38,070 bases of DNA from a virus. Each line of letters starts with the position of its first letter. Position 1 is the first letter of the stretch. The position numbers were made by a program, and so were the translations under genes. The DNA lies in IMG/VR virus record IMGVR_UViG_3300008217_000017, positions 1-38,070 of that record; one strand, written 5' to 3'. The notes beneath the pieces are model-generated. The model was not told where the DNA came from. It saw only the letters and a program-made list of their open reading frames with translations, and did no database searches. Below are positions 8,481 to 18,000 of this stretch, piece after piece.

Positions 8481-8998
8481 GTTTAAGAACTAAAGGCTGG
8501 GTCGGGGAGAATTCGGTAGATCAATCTGTGATAGATGCTCTTGAAGCATTTGATCCTATGGCTGATTTCCGGTGGATTCCTGGCCCAGACCTTTGGGAAG
8601 CAGGATGGTGGTGGGAGCCATCTAATGTTCAGGTAGCGGCTGCACGAGAAGCATTAGAGTCACATTTAGATATGCCGGTGCAACATCAGAGCGCAGGACG
8701 GATTCTGTCGTTGCATCAGATTATGGAGGGCTGGAGGCCGGCCTTTGCTATACCACATGGTAGAAATCCGACAATGCGTGATGTCAATGAATTGAGAAAG
8801 CGGGATTGGATTTATCGCCATTCATTTGATAAGACGTTGGCCGAGTTGGAGGAAGCTGTTCTTGGTGATTCGGAGGAGACCAAGGGTGCTCGTATATCTC
8901 GCGTGGCTTCAGAATTATCAAACGATGAGGTGTTGTACGGTCTGTTAACAAAAGGCCGACATTCTGTTCTTGTTCCTGGTCTTAAACAGACTAATTAG
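8477..8998 (+). CDS. Hypothetical head/neck-region protein
   Basis: A 173-residue protein in a four-base ATGA overlap with the previous gene. The N-terminal half is tryptophan-rich (DFRWIPGPDLWEAGWWWEP), and the C-terminal half is helical and charged (KTLAELEEAVLGDSEETKGAR). No domain is recognised. It lies in the head-to-tail gene block, so a virion or assembly role is likely but unproven. Confidence 0.65.
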   Translation: MSLRTKGWVGENSVDQSVIDALEAFDPMADFRWIPGPDLWEAGWWWEPSNVQVAAAREALESHLDMPVQHQSAGRILSLHQIMEGWRPAFAIPHGRNPTMRDVNELRKRDWIYRHSFDKTLAELEEAVLGDSEETKGARISRVASELSNDEVLYGLLTKGRHSVLVPGLKQTN

Positions 8999-9006
8999 GA
9001 GGTTTT

Positions 9007-9390
9007 ATGTCTGGAGCGTTTGGTCCCCGTGTAATTGATGAGCAACAATGGAAAGAGGAGCAACAGATTATCGCGGAGAACCGTGATGTATTTGGTCCTC
9101 GCGTAATTGGAAGCCCACAGGTCGGTGATCCTCCTGATCCAGCTGAACATTTTGGTTCCTTGGTTCAAGAACGAGAAGTCGCTCAGGAGGCCGCCGCGAT
9201 AACTCCTGAAATCTGGCTTAATTCTTCTAAGGCTACTTTGAAAACAGTAAAAGAGTCGGATGATGTAGAGGAGCTGAAGGTTTGGCACGCTCAAGAAGAA
9301 GAGCATCCCAAGTATGAGGGTGGCCGTAAGAGCGTACTTAATGCCATCGAGGATCGTATTGGTGAATTAGAAATCGCAGAATCTGAATAA
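9007..9390 (+). CDS. Hypothetical acidic protein with a duplicated FGPRVI motif
   Basis: A 127-residue protein with an excellent aggaggtttt-ATG start. Residues 5-10 and 29-34 repeat the same FGPRVI hexapeptide, each followed or preceded by an acidic, Q-rich helix. The C-terminus is a long charged helix (residues 80-127). The repeated motif looks like a short binding motif. Its target is unknown. The gene lies between head and neck genes on the same strand. Confidence 0.7.
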   Translation: MSGAFGPRVIDEQQWKEEQQIIAENRDVFGPRVIGSPQVGDPPDPAEHFGSLVQEREVAQEAAAITPEIWLNSSKATLKTVKESDDVEELKVWHAQEEEHPKYEGGRKSVLNAIEDRIGELEIAESE

Positions 9391-9404
9391 TCAGGGGGTA
9401 GTTC

Positions 9405-10070
9405 GTGGCTACATATTCGGATCTAGTTCATGACGTAAGGGCTTTAGCTCCAGAGCTCTCGCGTAGTGTAGCGTCTGACAAGCAGATCGCCAGACTCGTT
9501 TGGCGTAGTTTGCAGCGTATGGTTCGTCGTGCCACCGAGTTATCGCCCGATGACAATAGGCTTGCTAGAACGAGTTCTGCTTTGACTGTTCCGGCAGATC
9601 TTACGGCTGGCATGACACTTCCTACGATGATTAAGCCATTGTCGTTTGAGGTTCGTTATTCAACTGGTCATCGTCTTCCATTAACGCTGGTAGCGGCGTT
9701 TATGAGATGGGATGAGATCAGGCCACTTCCTGCGGCGTTTATTCAGAACGACAAGCTCTATCCTCTGCCTGGAAGCGGTGGTCGAGCTGAATGGACCGAT
9801 GCGAATATTGAAAAATCTGATTGGAAAGATGCTAGTACGGTACAAATCGAGTACATACCTGACGTAACTGAACCAACAGCTATGACTAACTCGATTACTG
9901 TAAATGATCTTTTCCACGATGTAGCTGTCCATGATGCTGCGAGTTCGCTTGTTCGGGAGCCAGGTCGCACACCATTCCTGACAGCACTTCGCCAAGAAAA
10001 GGAAATGGAGGTACTGGGTAGCCTTAGGCGTGAGCCAGCTGGCATGAATCGCGTTAGAGAGGTCTGGTAA
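9405..10070 (+). CDS. Head-to-tail adaptor-like protein
   Basis: A 221-residue protein from GTG 9405 with an AGGGGG ribosome site. The N-terminal region is helical (residues 1-45), with W-R-S-L-Q-R-M-V-R-R reminiscent of helical adaptor domains. A beta-rich middle (residues 50-155) follows, then a helical C-terminus (FHDVAVHDAASSLVREPG). This matches the general shape of podovirus neck/adaptor proteins (gp4-like of P22 or gp11-like of T7), and it sits just before another such protein and a nozzle-like protein. Family assignment is by architecture and gene order, not by a specific motif. Confidence 0.55.
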   Translation: MATYSDLVHDVRALAPELSRSVASDKQIARLVWRSLQRMVRRATELSPDDNRLARTSSALTVPADLTAGMTLPTMIKPLSFEVRYSTGHRLPLTLVAAFMRWDEIRPLPAAFIQNDKLYPLPGSGGRAEWTDANIEKSDWKDASTVQIEYIPDVTEPTAMTNSITVNDLFHDVAVHDAASSLVREPGRTPFLTALRQEKEMEVLGSLRREPAGMNRVREVW

Positions 10071-10669
10071 TGCCTACTGTCCAGAATGTAATTGATGGTG
10101 GTGTTGCTTATTCAACGCTAAATGATACGACGCTCGCGGTCGATTCAGAGCTTATTGGGGTTGTAGACCGTGCTCAGAAGGAGTTAATGGCCCGTCATTC
10201 GTCTAGATTTATAACGAAGACAACTGTTTCAGCTCCTGGTGCTGGTACTGCTTGGACTGCTCCTGCGACATCGAAGATTCATCGTATAGAGAAAGCTGAT
10301 GGAACTAAGGTTCATGTTGTCGATGTAGACGATCAGGAGGCCGCGTTCGATCCGAGAGTTTATCGTCTGACCGATGAAGTATATACCGTTGATAATAATC
10401 CGAATCCGGCTTCTGACGCTTTGGTTTTTATACACTCTACCGTGCCGACTACGTTGTCAGCGACAGGAAACAATCTTCATGGTTTCTGGCCTGAGTGGTG
10501 GACTCGAATCCTTGAGCTGGAGGTCGCGTTATTTCTGGCAGTTAAGGATGGGCGTGCCTCTGAAGCACAGTTGATTCAAGTGGAACTCAATTCTAAAAAG
10601 GCTGAGTTCGATATGGATATGGCTGAAGATCAGACAACCGAAGAACATCGCTATACGGAACCTGGCTAA
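10070..10669 (+). CDS. Second neck/tail adaptor-like protein
   Basis: A 199-residue protein in a one-base TAATG overlap with both neighbours. It has a helical start, a beta-rich middle (residues 45-130), the PEWWTRILELEVALFLAVKDGRASEAQ helix, and an acidic C-terminal helix ending near HRYTEPG. The layout resembles that of the preceding gene, which suggests that both belong to the connector that joins portal and tail nozzle. No specific motif was recognised, so the role is inferred from context. Confidence 0.5.
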   Translation: MPTVQNVIDGGVAYSTLNDTTLAVDSELIGVVDRAQKELMARHSSRFITKTTVSAPGAGTAWTAPATSKIHRIEKADGTKVHVVDVDDQEAAFDPRVYRLTDEVYTVDNNPNPASDALVFIHSTVPTTLSATGNNLHGFWPEWWTRILELEVALFLAVKDGRASEAQLIQVELNSKKAEFDMDMAEDQTTEEHRYTEPG

Positions 10670-12384
10670 TGGCTACCAATACCTTTCCAGAACTCCGTAT
10701 CGAAGGTTTTACTGGTGTTGATTATACATCGGACGATTATCGGCTTCCGCTTGAAGCTGTAACTGCCATAGAAGGACTGCGTGTTGATACAAATGGCAAT
10801 GTTATTGGCTTTGGCGCGTTAGGATCTGGGAAGGCCTTAGGTAGTGGTGGGACCAAGGCGATGGGGGGATCGTGGTTTAAGGCGACTAACCAGATCGTTC
10901 TTGGTACTTATACCGTTGGTTATAACAATAATACGATTGGACAGTTTCATTTACACGTTGCTCCTGTCATTGGTTTTGATGGCACGAGTGATTTTACCGT
11001 AATAAATACTACGGGAATCAATTTTACTCAGGGTCATGAGCTTTTAACGCTTGCTGAGTCGTATGAAAAGATGTTCATCCAGGTATATAAGGAACCACTT
11101 TTATATTGGGATGGGGCGAATACTGGTGGGGCCTACCTCACAGAGCTCTCAACGGCTGATACCGATTTAGATGATTCCGGAGATTCAGATGATACGCTGA
11201 AATTCGCTGGGATAGCTACACATGATGGGCATCTGATGGGTTGGGGGTATGGAGATGAATCGACCGGCCACGATGCTGAAGAAACGAAATATTTGGGTGC
11301 AGATCGGCCGGAAATGCTTAGGTGGAGCCATTTAGGTCAGCCGCTCAAGTGGCGACCAGAGAACTGGCTGATGGTAGGGACCAGGGGGTTGCCGATTCTT
11401 GCTGGTGTTTCTGCGTTTGGACGCTTTGTGGTGCTGAAAGAAGAGGGTGTATGGCTCGTTTACGGTTCGCTCGAGGAGAACCTTCCTATAGCTGAACCGC
11501 TTTATGTAGAAAAAGGGCGAGCGGCTGGTGCTACTGGTTCCCGTGCCTTTGCCGTTTACGACAATGCGCTGTATTGGATGTCGCGATATGGGCCAATGCG
11601 TTGGGCTGGCGGTAATTTTGCGGAATATATTGGTTATCCAGTTGAGGGGGATTTAGTAGAACAATGGCGTAATTCCTCTTGTATGGTTGTCCCTTGTCCT
11701 GAGATGAATGGCGTGCTCTTTATGTGCCATAATTCACCGGAACTTCCATTTATAGGTTGGGGTGACGCTAAGTATTCGGAGGGTTCTCCTCATCAGTTTG
11801 CTTGGCTTTGGGATACAAATCGCGGAGTATGGGCTGGAAAGGCTGATTTGGGTACTTCGATTGTTCAGTCTGCGTTCGTGGCACCGACTGAAAAAGGGAA
11901 GATGCGCGTTCTCTTTGATAAAGCTAAAGAATTGGGTCCGATAACCGCATCTAGTTCTTCTAGTGATACTATGGGTGCAGAAACGGGAACATTTACTACA
12001 TCCAAAGTTAGGTTGAATGAAAATCGTGGGGCTGTTGTTCGTGGTCTTGTGATCGAAGGTGATTTCCAGCCGGATGATAGTGCTACGGCTACGTGGGATA
12101 TTACGATTAACGGTAGCACTGTTAAGCAGTTCTATATTGGAAATAGTGCACCAAGCGCATCAGAAGCTGGTGATATCTGGTATGATGCGGATGGTTCATT
12201 GAGTTATGAAGCGACTGCGGCAGGAAATAACTGGAGAATACAGTCTGGGTTAAGGCCGAAAACGATTCGTTTACCTCTAACTCAGTATCTTCGTGAAATT
12301 CAAATCAAAATGCAGTTAAACGCGCTATCAAATGATCCTAATCTGACCAAGATTCGTAGAATTGCGGTTCAATTTCGGAGTTAA
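10669..12384 (+). CDS. Tail nozzle / tail hub-like protein
   Basis: A 571-residue protein after two adaptor-like genes. It opens with FPELRIEGFTGVDYTSDDYRLP and contains repeated blade-like beta segments, including FGRFVVLKEEGVWLVYGSLEEN, AFAVYDNALYWMSRYGPMRWAGG and GVLFMCHNSPELPFIGWGDA. Such segments are typical of the propeller of podovirus nozzle proteins (P22 gp10, T7 gp12 type), which form the narrow tail tube below the adaptor. The last 150 residues look like an added beta domain with T/S-rich loops. The gene order portal–coat–adaptors–nozzle–ejection proteins strengthens the call. No enzyme motif is visible. Confidence 0.6.
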   Translation: MATNTFPELRIEGFTGVDYTSDDYRLPLEAVTAIEGLRVDTNGNVIGFGALGSGKALGSGGTKAMGGSWFKATNQIVLGTYTVGYNNNTIGQFHLHVAPVIGFDGTSDFTVINTTGINFTQGHELLTLAESYEKMFIQVYKEPLLYWDGANTGGAYLTELSTADTDLDDSGDSDDTLKFAGIATHDGHLMGWGYGDESTGHDAEETKYLGADRPEMLRWSHLGQPLKWRPENWLMVGTRGLPILAGVSAFGRFVVLKEEGVWLVYGSLEENLPIAEPLYVEKGRAAGATGSRAFAVYDNALYWMSRYGPMRWAGGNFAEYIGYPVEGDLVEQWRNSSCMVVPCPEMNGVLFMCHNSPELPFIGWGDAKYSEGSPHQFAWLWDTNRGVWAGKADLGTSIVQSAFVAPTEKGKMRVLFDKAKELGPITASSSSSDTMGAETGTFTTSKVRLNENRGAVVRGLVIEGDFQPDDSATATWDITINGSTVKQFYIGNSAPSASEAGDIWYDADGSLSYEATAAGNNWRIQSGLRPKTIRLPLTQYLREIQIKMQLNALSNDPNLTKIRRIAVQFRS

Positions 12385-12386
12385 CA

Positions 12387-13025
12387 ATGCCTGGATACAA
12401 CCCAAACTTTTATACTGATCCTGGAGAAAAACGGGAAAACCGTAGGTCCAGCGGTCCTAGTGATACTAGTACTAGACCGCCTAGAGGACCGGCAAACACT
12501 ACGTATGTTGGCTCTATTGGTATGCAGAACCGGTTTGTCCCTAACCCAGATCAACAATGGCCGGCACAGTCTACAAATCCGTATGGATCAAGTGATCCGA
12601 CGATGAATTGGTTCAACAGGGCGCAGGATATGACATCCGGTGCTATGACCTCTTTCGCTAATCAACTTACTCCACAGTTGAATAATGCTTTAGAGGCTGC
12701 CAGATCACGGTTTGGTGGAGGTGCTATCCGCTCTGGTGGTGCACAAGAGCGTGAGGAAGATGCTTTCAATCGTATGTTTGGCCGGCCAATGCTGGATTAT
12801 ATGTCAATGATGGCTGGACAGAATCGTGATTGGTCTGGAATGATGCAGAATCGCTTTATGGAAGAACGCGGTGTTCAGGATCGCTTTGATAAGGATCTGG
12901 CATTTAGGCGGGAATCACAGCCGAGTGGTTGGGGCAGTCTACTTGGTTCTTTGGGTGGTTCGTTTCTTGGGCCGGTTGGTACGGCTCTTGGTGGTAAACT
13001 TGGCGAAAAACTCTTCAACGTTTGA
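12387..13025 (+). CDS. Candidate internal virion (ejection) protein with C-terminal glycine-rich hydrophobic tail
   Basis: A 212-residue protein. The N-terminal 75 residues are polar and disordered-looking (P, N, S, R). The middle has M- and Q-rich helices. Residues about 182-208 form a Gly-rich hydrophobic segment (GSLLGSLGGSFLGPVGTALGG) of the glycine-zipper kind found in podovirus ejection proteins that insert into the envelope. The position right after the nozzle gene is the usual place for the first ejected protein (P22 gp7 or T7 gp14 analogues). Function is inferred from these two features. Confidence 0.55.
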   Translation: MPGYNPNFYTDPGEKRENRRSSGPSDTSTRPPRGPANTTYVGSIGMQNRFVPNPDQQWPAQSTNPYGSSDPTMNWFNRAQDMTSGAMTSFANQLTPQLNNALEAARSRFGGGAIRSGGAQEREEDAFNRMFGRPMLDYMSMMAGQNRDWSGMMQNRFMEERGVQDRFDKDLAFRRESQPSGWGSLLGSLGGSFLGPVGTALGGKLGEKLFNV

Positions 13026-13028
13026 TAA

Positions 13029-13493
13029 ATGGCTTACGATAATTATTCGATGTCACCTGAATTCGGGGTCCGTGATACCGGAATCCCTGGACAGCTTGGG
13101 GGTTCGCGTATCCTCGAGTTGCGTGATTGGTGGCGTGAATTAAGTCGTGATCCGCTTGAGTCGATAAGACTGCCTATGGCCGGCGTACCTGATGATCGCG
13201 GTAGTTCTGGTCGCGTGTCCTCAAGGGGTATGTCAGTAGCCGAAGCTTTGCGTCGCATGACAAAGCGCGGTCATTCGGAGAATCAGGAGGTTCCGTCTCC
13301 CACTGCTGATTCTACCCAGCTCCTTTCTGGTTCACAGCGCAAGAACTTGGCTATGACTAAAATGAGAAAGGAGATCAGAAAGAACATCCATCCTGGGCTC
13401 ATAGCTCTTCATTTGGATGATGGCAGAACAACGCGTGGCGCAGTACCGGAACAGGAAGTCAAAGGCTATCACGATCAGTACTGGAGACGATAA
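13029..13493 (+). CDS. Hypothetical protein in the ejection-protein block
   Basis: A 154-residue basic protein three bases after the previous stop, overlapping the next start by one base. It has many Arg, Ser and Gly residues and two helical stretches (VAEALRRMTKRG and NLAMTKMRKEIRKNIHPG). It has no membrane segment or known motif. Its placement between candidate ejection proteins suggests an internal virion protein or a chaperone for one; this is not shown by the sequence. Confidence 0.55.
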   Translation: MAYDNYSMSPEFGVRDTGIPGQLGGSRILELRDWWRELSRDPLESIRLPMAGVPDDRGSSGRVSSRGMSVAEALRRMTKRGHSENQEVPSPTADSTQLLSGSQRKNLAMTKMRKEIRKNIHPGLIALHLDDGRTTRGAVPEQEVKGYHDQYWRR

Positions 13494-15097
13494 TGGGTGC
13501 GTTCATGAGAAGTTTCGCCGAATCCTTTGGACCTTCTTATCGTGCATCCGGTCAGGACTTTCAGGCTAATCGTAGGTATCAGGAGGAAAGAAAGCTCAGA
13601 GAAGAAGAGCTCCAGCGTGCGCGGATATTAGATGACCAGGAACGTCAGCTAAGGGATCAGCAATTAGGTACTGTTCGTGGTGTTACTGAAGGTTATCTGC
13701 CGCCTCTTGAGCTAGATCGCCCATCGCTATTTGGAGGTGCTTCTTTGGGTATGGCCGGTCAAGCTGGTCAGGCTGGTCAGGCTATTCCTCATGTTATGGA
13801 TGCTGTTAATCAGTTAGGGGGATTGGGTATTCAGAACTTTGATACTCAACGTTCATTGTCTCCACAGCACCACGAACAATCTAGTGGTATGTACCAGGAG
13901 CCAGCGGTTCATACCACGAGAGGTCCATCGCCAAGTCCGTTAGCCGTCCCAGATGTAGGATTGGGGCTACGTGAATGGGCGGCACAGTCGGGTATTCAAC
14001 CAAGACAAGCTCAGGTCGGTGGTACTCCTTATGCCTATCACGATCCCCAGCTGAAGGATCAGTTCGATAGATCTCAACCTGGGTGGGAAGATCCTAATGC
14101 AGAGAAGGAAGAGTTTGGACGGTTACAGGATGCGTTTGCTCTTCACTATGGTCAGTCAGAAGAGAACCCCGAAGGTGTTCCACAAGCACTCATATATTTG
14201 AGTGATAGTCAGGAAGATCTTTCCCAATTAGCACAAGATTTTATTCCGGGTATGCAAGCACCTGATTTTGAGGAAGAAGCACCAGAAGAGGAAGATATTG
14301 ATTGGCCCACATACCGAGCAATTTATGAACAGGTACGTGCGAAATATACAGAGCCGGATATGTCTCTAACTTTACCGATTTATGATGATCCAGCTTATCA
14401 GGGGGGTGTAGCTGGTGACATTTTAGGTTACGAACATGATCCAGAAGCACCACGGATATTGATAGAAGGTAAGTCTGAGGCCGATATCGTGCGTGAGACA
14501 ATGGCGATTCTTAGGCAAATTAAAGAAAACCCTATGGGTCTTCAGGAATTGGGATCTCTAGGTTCTGAGCCTGAGCCCGGATCGACAGATGAAGCCCCGG
14601 ATCGACAGAATTTATTTCCGAATACTTGGGATTATGATTCGGAACTATATGGAACTGGTGCCTTACTTCAAAGGCCTGTTAGCGGAGGTGATGTTAGTCC
14701 GACTTCAACCCCAACTGAACCGTCAATTGATTCTGTTTCATCTCAAATGGATAGTGAACAGGTTCGTTTATGGACTGAAACGATTCGGGGAGCTGCTATA
14801 CCTGAAGAGGATAAGGCTATTTTCATGGATGCCGCATCTAATCCAGATATGACAAAAGATAATTTAGGTTCTCTTTATGATGATTTAATAAAAGATTCTG
14901 TTACGGGTTCTTCGTCTTCTGGTGCAGGATCTAGGCCATCAGCTCCGGAGGGTGTTCAAACATCGACATCTTCTCCAGGAGATACGACCACAGCAGTAGA
15001 GCGAGAGATTGATGCCCGGGAGAGGGCCAGTGAATTACAAGATGAATGGGAACGATTACATCTTAGTGATTCTCTTGGTGCAGGATATCAAGGGTAG
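13493..15097 (+). CDS. Candidate internal virion protein
   Basis: A 534-residue protein overlapping the previous gene by one base. Residues 20-65 form a strongly charged coiled-coil-like helix (RRYQEERKLREEELQRARILDD area). This is followed by a GQAGQAGQA stretch near residue 88 and a long acidic, Pro/Ser-rich central part. Helices near residues 420-465 and 510-534 follow. There is no lytic transglycosylase or peptidase motif. The position between a glycine-zipper protein and the giant protein fits an ejection protein. A 20-base DNA repeat occurs within it at 14577-14610. Confidence 0.5.
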   Translation: MGAFMRSFAESFGPSYRASGQDFQANRRYQEERKLREEELQRARILDDQERQLRDQQLGTVRGVTEGYLPPLELDRPSLFGGASLGMAGQAGQAGQAIPHVMDAVNQLGGLGIQNFDTQRSLSPQHHEQSSGMYQEPAVHTTRGPSPSPLAVPDVGLGLREWAAQSGIQPRQAQVGGTPYAYHDPQLKDQFDRSQPGWEDPNAEKEEFGRLQDAFALHYGQSEENPEGVPQALIYLSDSQEDLSQLAQDFIPGMQAPDFEEEAPEEEDIDWPTYRAIYEQVRAKYTEPDMSLTLPIYDDPAYQGGVAGDILGYEHDPEAPRILIEGKSEADIVRETMAILRQIKENPMGLQELGSLGSEPEPGSTDEAPDRQNLFPNTWDYDSELYGTGALLQRPVSGGDVSPTSTPTEPSIDSVSSQMDSEQVRLWTETIRGAAIPEEDKAIFMDAASNPDMTKDNLGSLYDDLIKDSVTGSSSSGAGSRPSAPEGVQTSTSSPGDTTTAVEREIDARERASELQDEWERLHLSDSLGAGYQG

Positions 15098-15099
15098 CG

Positions 15100-18000
15100 A
15101 TGTCTCCCATTCAGGAGCGTCCCCAGGAAACTGATTGGCTTGCACATTATCGCGAGCGTTTGGATGAAATCAGAAACCGTAGGGAAGATGTAGAATCCCG
15201 AGAGACACCAGATCCCTCTCCCACACAAGATTGGCTTTCCTACTATAAAGGTCAGCTGGATTCAACTCGTTCTGCGAGACAGCTGCAATCGGCAGCAGAG
15301 GCCGCTCCGAAGGGGTATCAGTCTGTTATTCCGAGTTCATATACAGAGGATCCCCGTGTTCAGCTTGGCGATCCTGATAAATACACCGGAAGTAGAGCGA
15401 AGACTCAACTGCCTTGGGGTCAGGAGATCGCTCGGGCTTTTGGAAGAGCAGCTAGAACTACATGGCCTAGTGCAATCGGTGGTTTTATGCAGACCATCGG
15501 TACTTCCGGCGCGGCCCGTAGAGATGAATCTGCTGCAAGATATAGGGCTATGGCGGCTAGTGAGCTTGAGAAAGATCCAGATAAAGATATTTCTTTCTAT
15601 GAGCAGATGGCCCAGCAAGCCGAGCAACCAGGATTTGGTAATGAATGGTTGTATGAAACTGGTGGAAAGTTTGCAGAGAAAGGGTTCTTTCCTGGTGGTG
15701 GAGAAGAGTTTGCAGAGAAATATCCTCCATCTGAGTATTTCCCTCCAGGTGTTATAGAGCAAGTAACGGGTAGACCCTTCCCATCTGGTAAAGAAATTGT
15801 TTCAGGATTGCCAGAAGGTCTTTCGAGTGCTGCTCCCTCTTTTGCTCAAGCTCTTTTATATAGAAAACTTGATCCTAAGCTAGTTAAGAAAATCCCGAAG
15901 CTGGCTAGGTTTTTGGGATATGCAACTCCTACCTTAACTCTTGAGGCGGGTCATGCTTATCGAGGTGCAATCCAACGTCATTTAGATGGAGGTATGGGTT
16001 TATCTGACGCACAGGGTATGGCCGCCAGAGAAGCACTTATGACCGGTACTATTAATAGTGGTATCGAGTTCATGGGTTTTATGCGGTTTGTTGAGAGGGT
16101 TGCTCCACAATTTGAAAAGACAATACGAAATACGATTGGGCGACATCTTACGAATGTTCTTACTGGTGCAGCCACGGAAGCAACAGAAGAAGTGCTCCAG
16201 GAACTCGTCAGTTCTTATGTCGGATCAGAAATCGGTAATAATCTACAAGCTTGGGATGATATTGAGAGCCGTTTATATCTAGGTGGAGCTATTGGTGGAA
16301 TTATCGGTGGAGGTATGGGTTTAGCAACACCAACTACTACCGATACTGGAGATCCACTCGCCCCATTAGGAGGGGCAGAACGTACAACAACACCATTACC
16401 TCCTACTGTTATTCCGGGTGCTGAAGATGAAACTGTAGAATCTGCTCCTGAAGAAGAGGTCCTTCCGGAAGGAACGGTAATACCTGCTCCTGAAGAAGAT
16501 ACTCGCTCACCAGCGCGAAGAAGGGCAGACATTCGACTTGAACGAAGGGATAGAGAGGCTAGGAAAGAGGCTAGGGAAAAGGCCGAGCGTGAATCTGAAG
16601 CTCCTGACATCGACTTGGTTCATATTGGCGAAGAAGGTGTTACAACCACGCCTCTTGAGGCCGACCTGGAAGAAGAAACGCTTACACCATCCGAGGAAGT
16701 ACCAACGTTCACTACAGAAACTCTGCAACCTGAGGTTCATCCTTCAAGATTGCCGAGATTACGGGCACAGGTTGAGGAAGCAGAGGAAGAGTTAGAGGAA
16801 GCAAAAGCCTTATTGGAGGCACATCCGAAAGAAGATGTTGTGGGTGCGGCAGAGGGGTCTGCTAAAGAAACAGAGGGTGTTCTAAAGGATTTAGTAGAGG
16901 AATATGAAAAAACGCTTGAAGAAAGAACCTCTACTCTGAGAACTGCTGAAGCAAAGGCTGTGGGGCTTGCTGAGAGCGAAGCACGGGAGCGAGCAGATGT
17001 GACAGAGGTCGCAGAGGTTGCTCCGGAAGTTGAGGAGCCAACGATTTCTGAGAGAGCTTCACAATTTGCAGAACAATGGAAATCGGAGCTCGGTGTAGGT
17101 GTTGTTCCAGGAGAGTTTATTGATGAACCGCCACTTCAGGAATTTGTAGAGAAGGTTGGTGTTAAAAACGTACCCCTTCCTTCTGATATTAAAGAGACAA
17201 TTACGACACGGATTGAACAGGCCGATAAATACACTGACATCGCAGTCATAGAACATCAGTTTGAAAGATATAGAGAAGCTTTTGGTGACGAACTTGCGGA
17301 TGCGTATGCTGCTGAAATCGACCTAGAAGGTTCTCTCAAAAAGATCTCTGATTCTGTTGAGGGGCCTGTTGAGAAGCCCGTTGAGAAGCCTCCTACGAAG
17401 CTTGAAGGTGATGCGGCTGCTGTAGCTGACAGATTATGGGGACCGACCGAGGAGGAAGAGACAACAGATGTCTTTCCGGAACTAACCACTGTTCCTGAGG
17501 ACGTTTTTATGAAAGATCGCATAGAGGGGCCGTCTTTTCTTGAAGATCTCAGAGCAGATAAGGGGACTGCGGATCCCGTTGTTAGGGTAGAAGAAAGAGA
17601 ACGTACTACGAGAGTCTTAGCACAATCTTCGTATCCAGCAGGAGGGTCTGCTACGCCAGAAGGTTCTGTTACAGCTGATGTTTCAGCAACAGAACTCAGG
17701 GGAAAATGGCGATTTGAAATTGATAGTTATGGAACCAAGTCACCGCATCCAGTTGGATATACATGGGATGTGGAAGTTGTTCTTACAAATGACGACTTCC
17801 ATCTCGATGTTAGTGATTTAACTGATGAAATTGATGCTTTGGCCCTCGAATATTTACCGTATCTAGAAACGGGTAGGTGGGTAACTGTAAGTGATCGTTG
17901 GGGCCCAGCTCCTGATAAGAAAGATGAGTATAGGATAGATATTGATTATCGCTGGAAAGAGCCCAAAAGGGGATCGTATGATCTGAAGAATCAGTATTTA

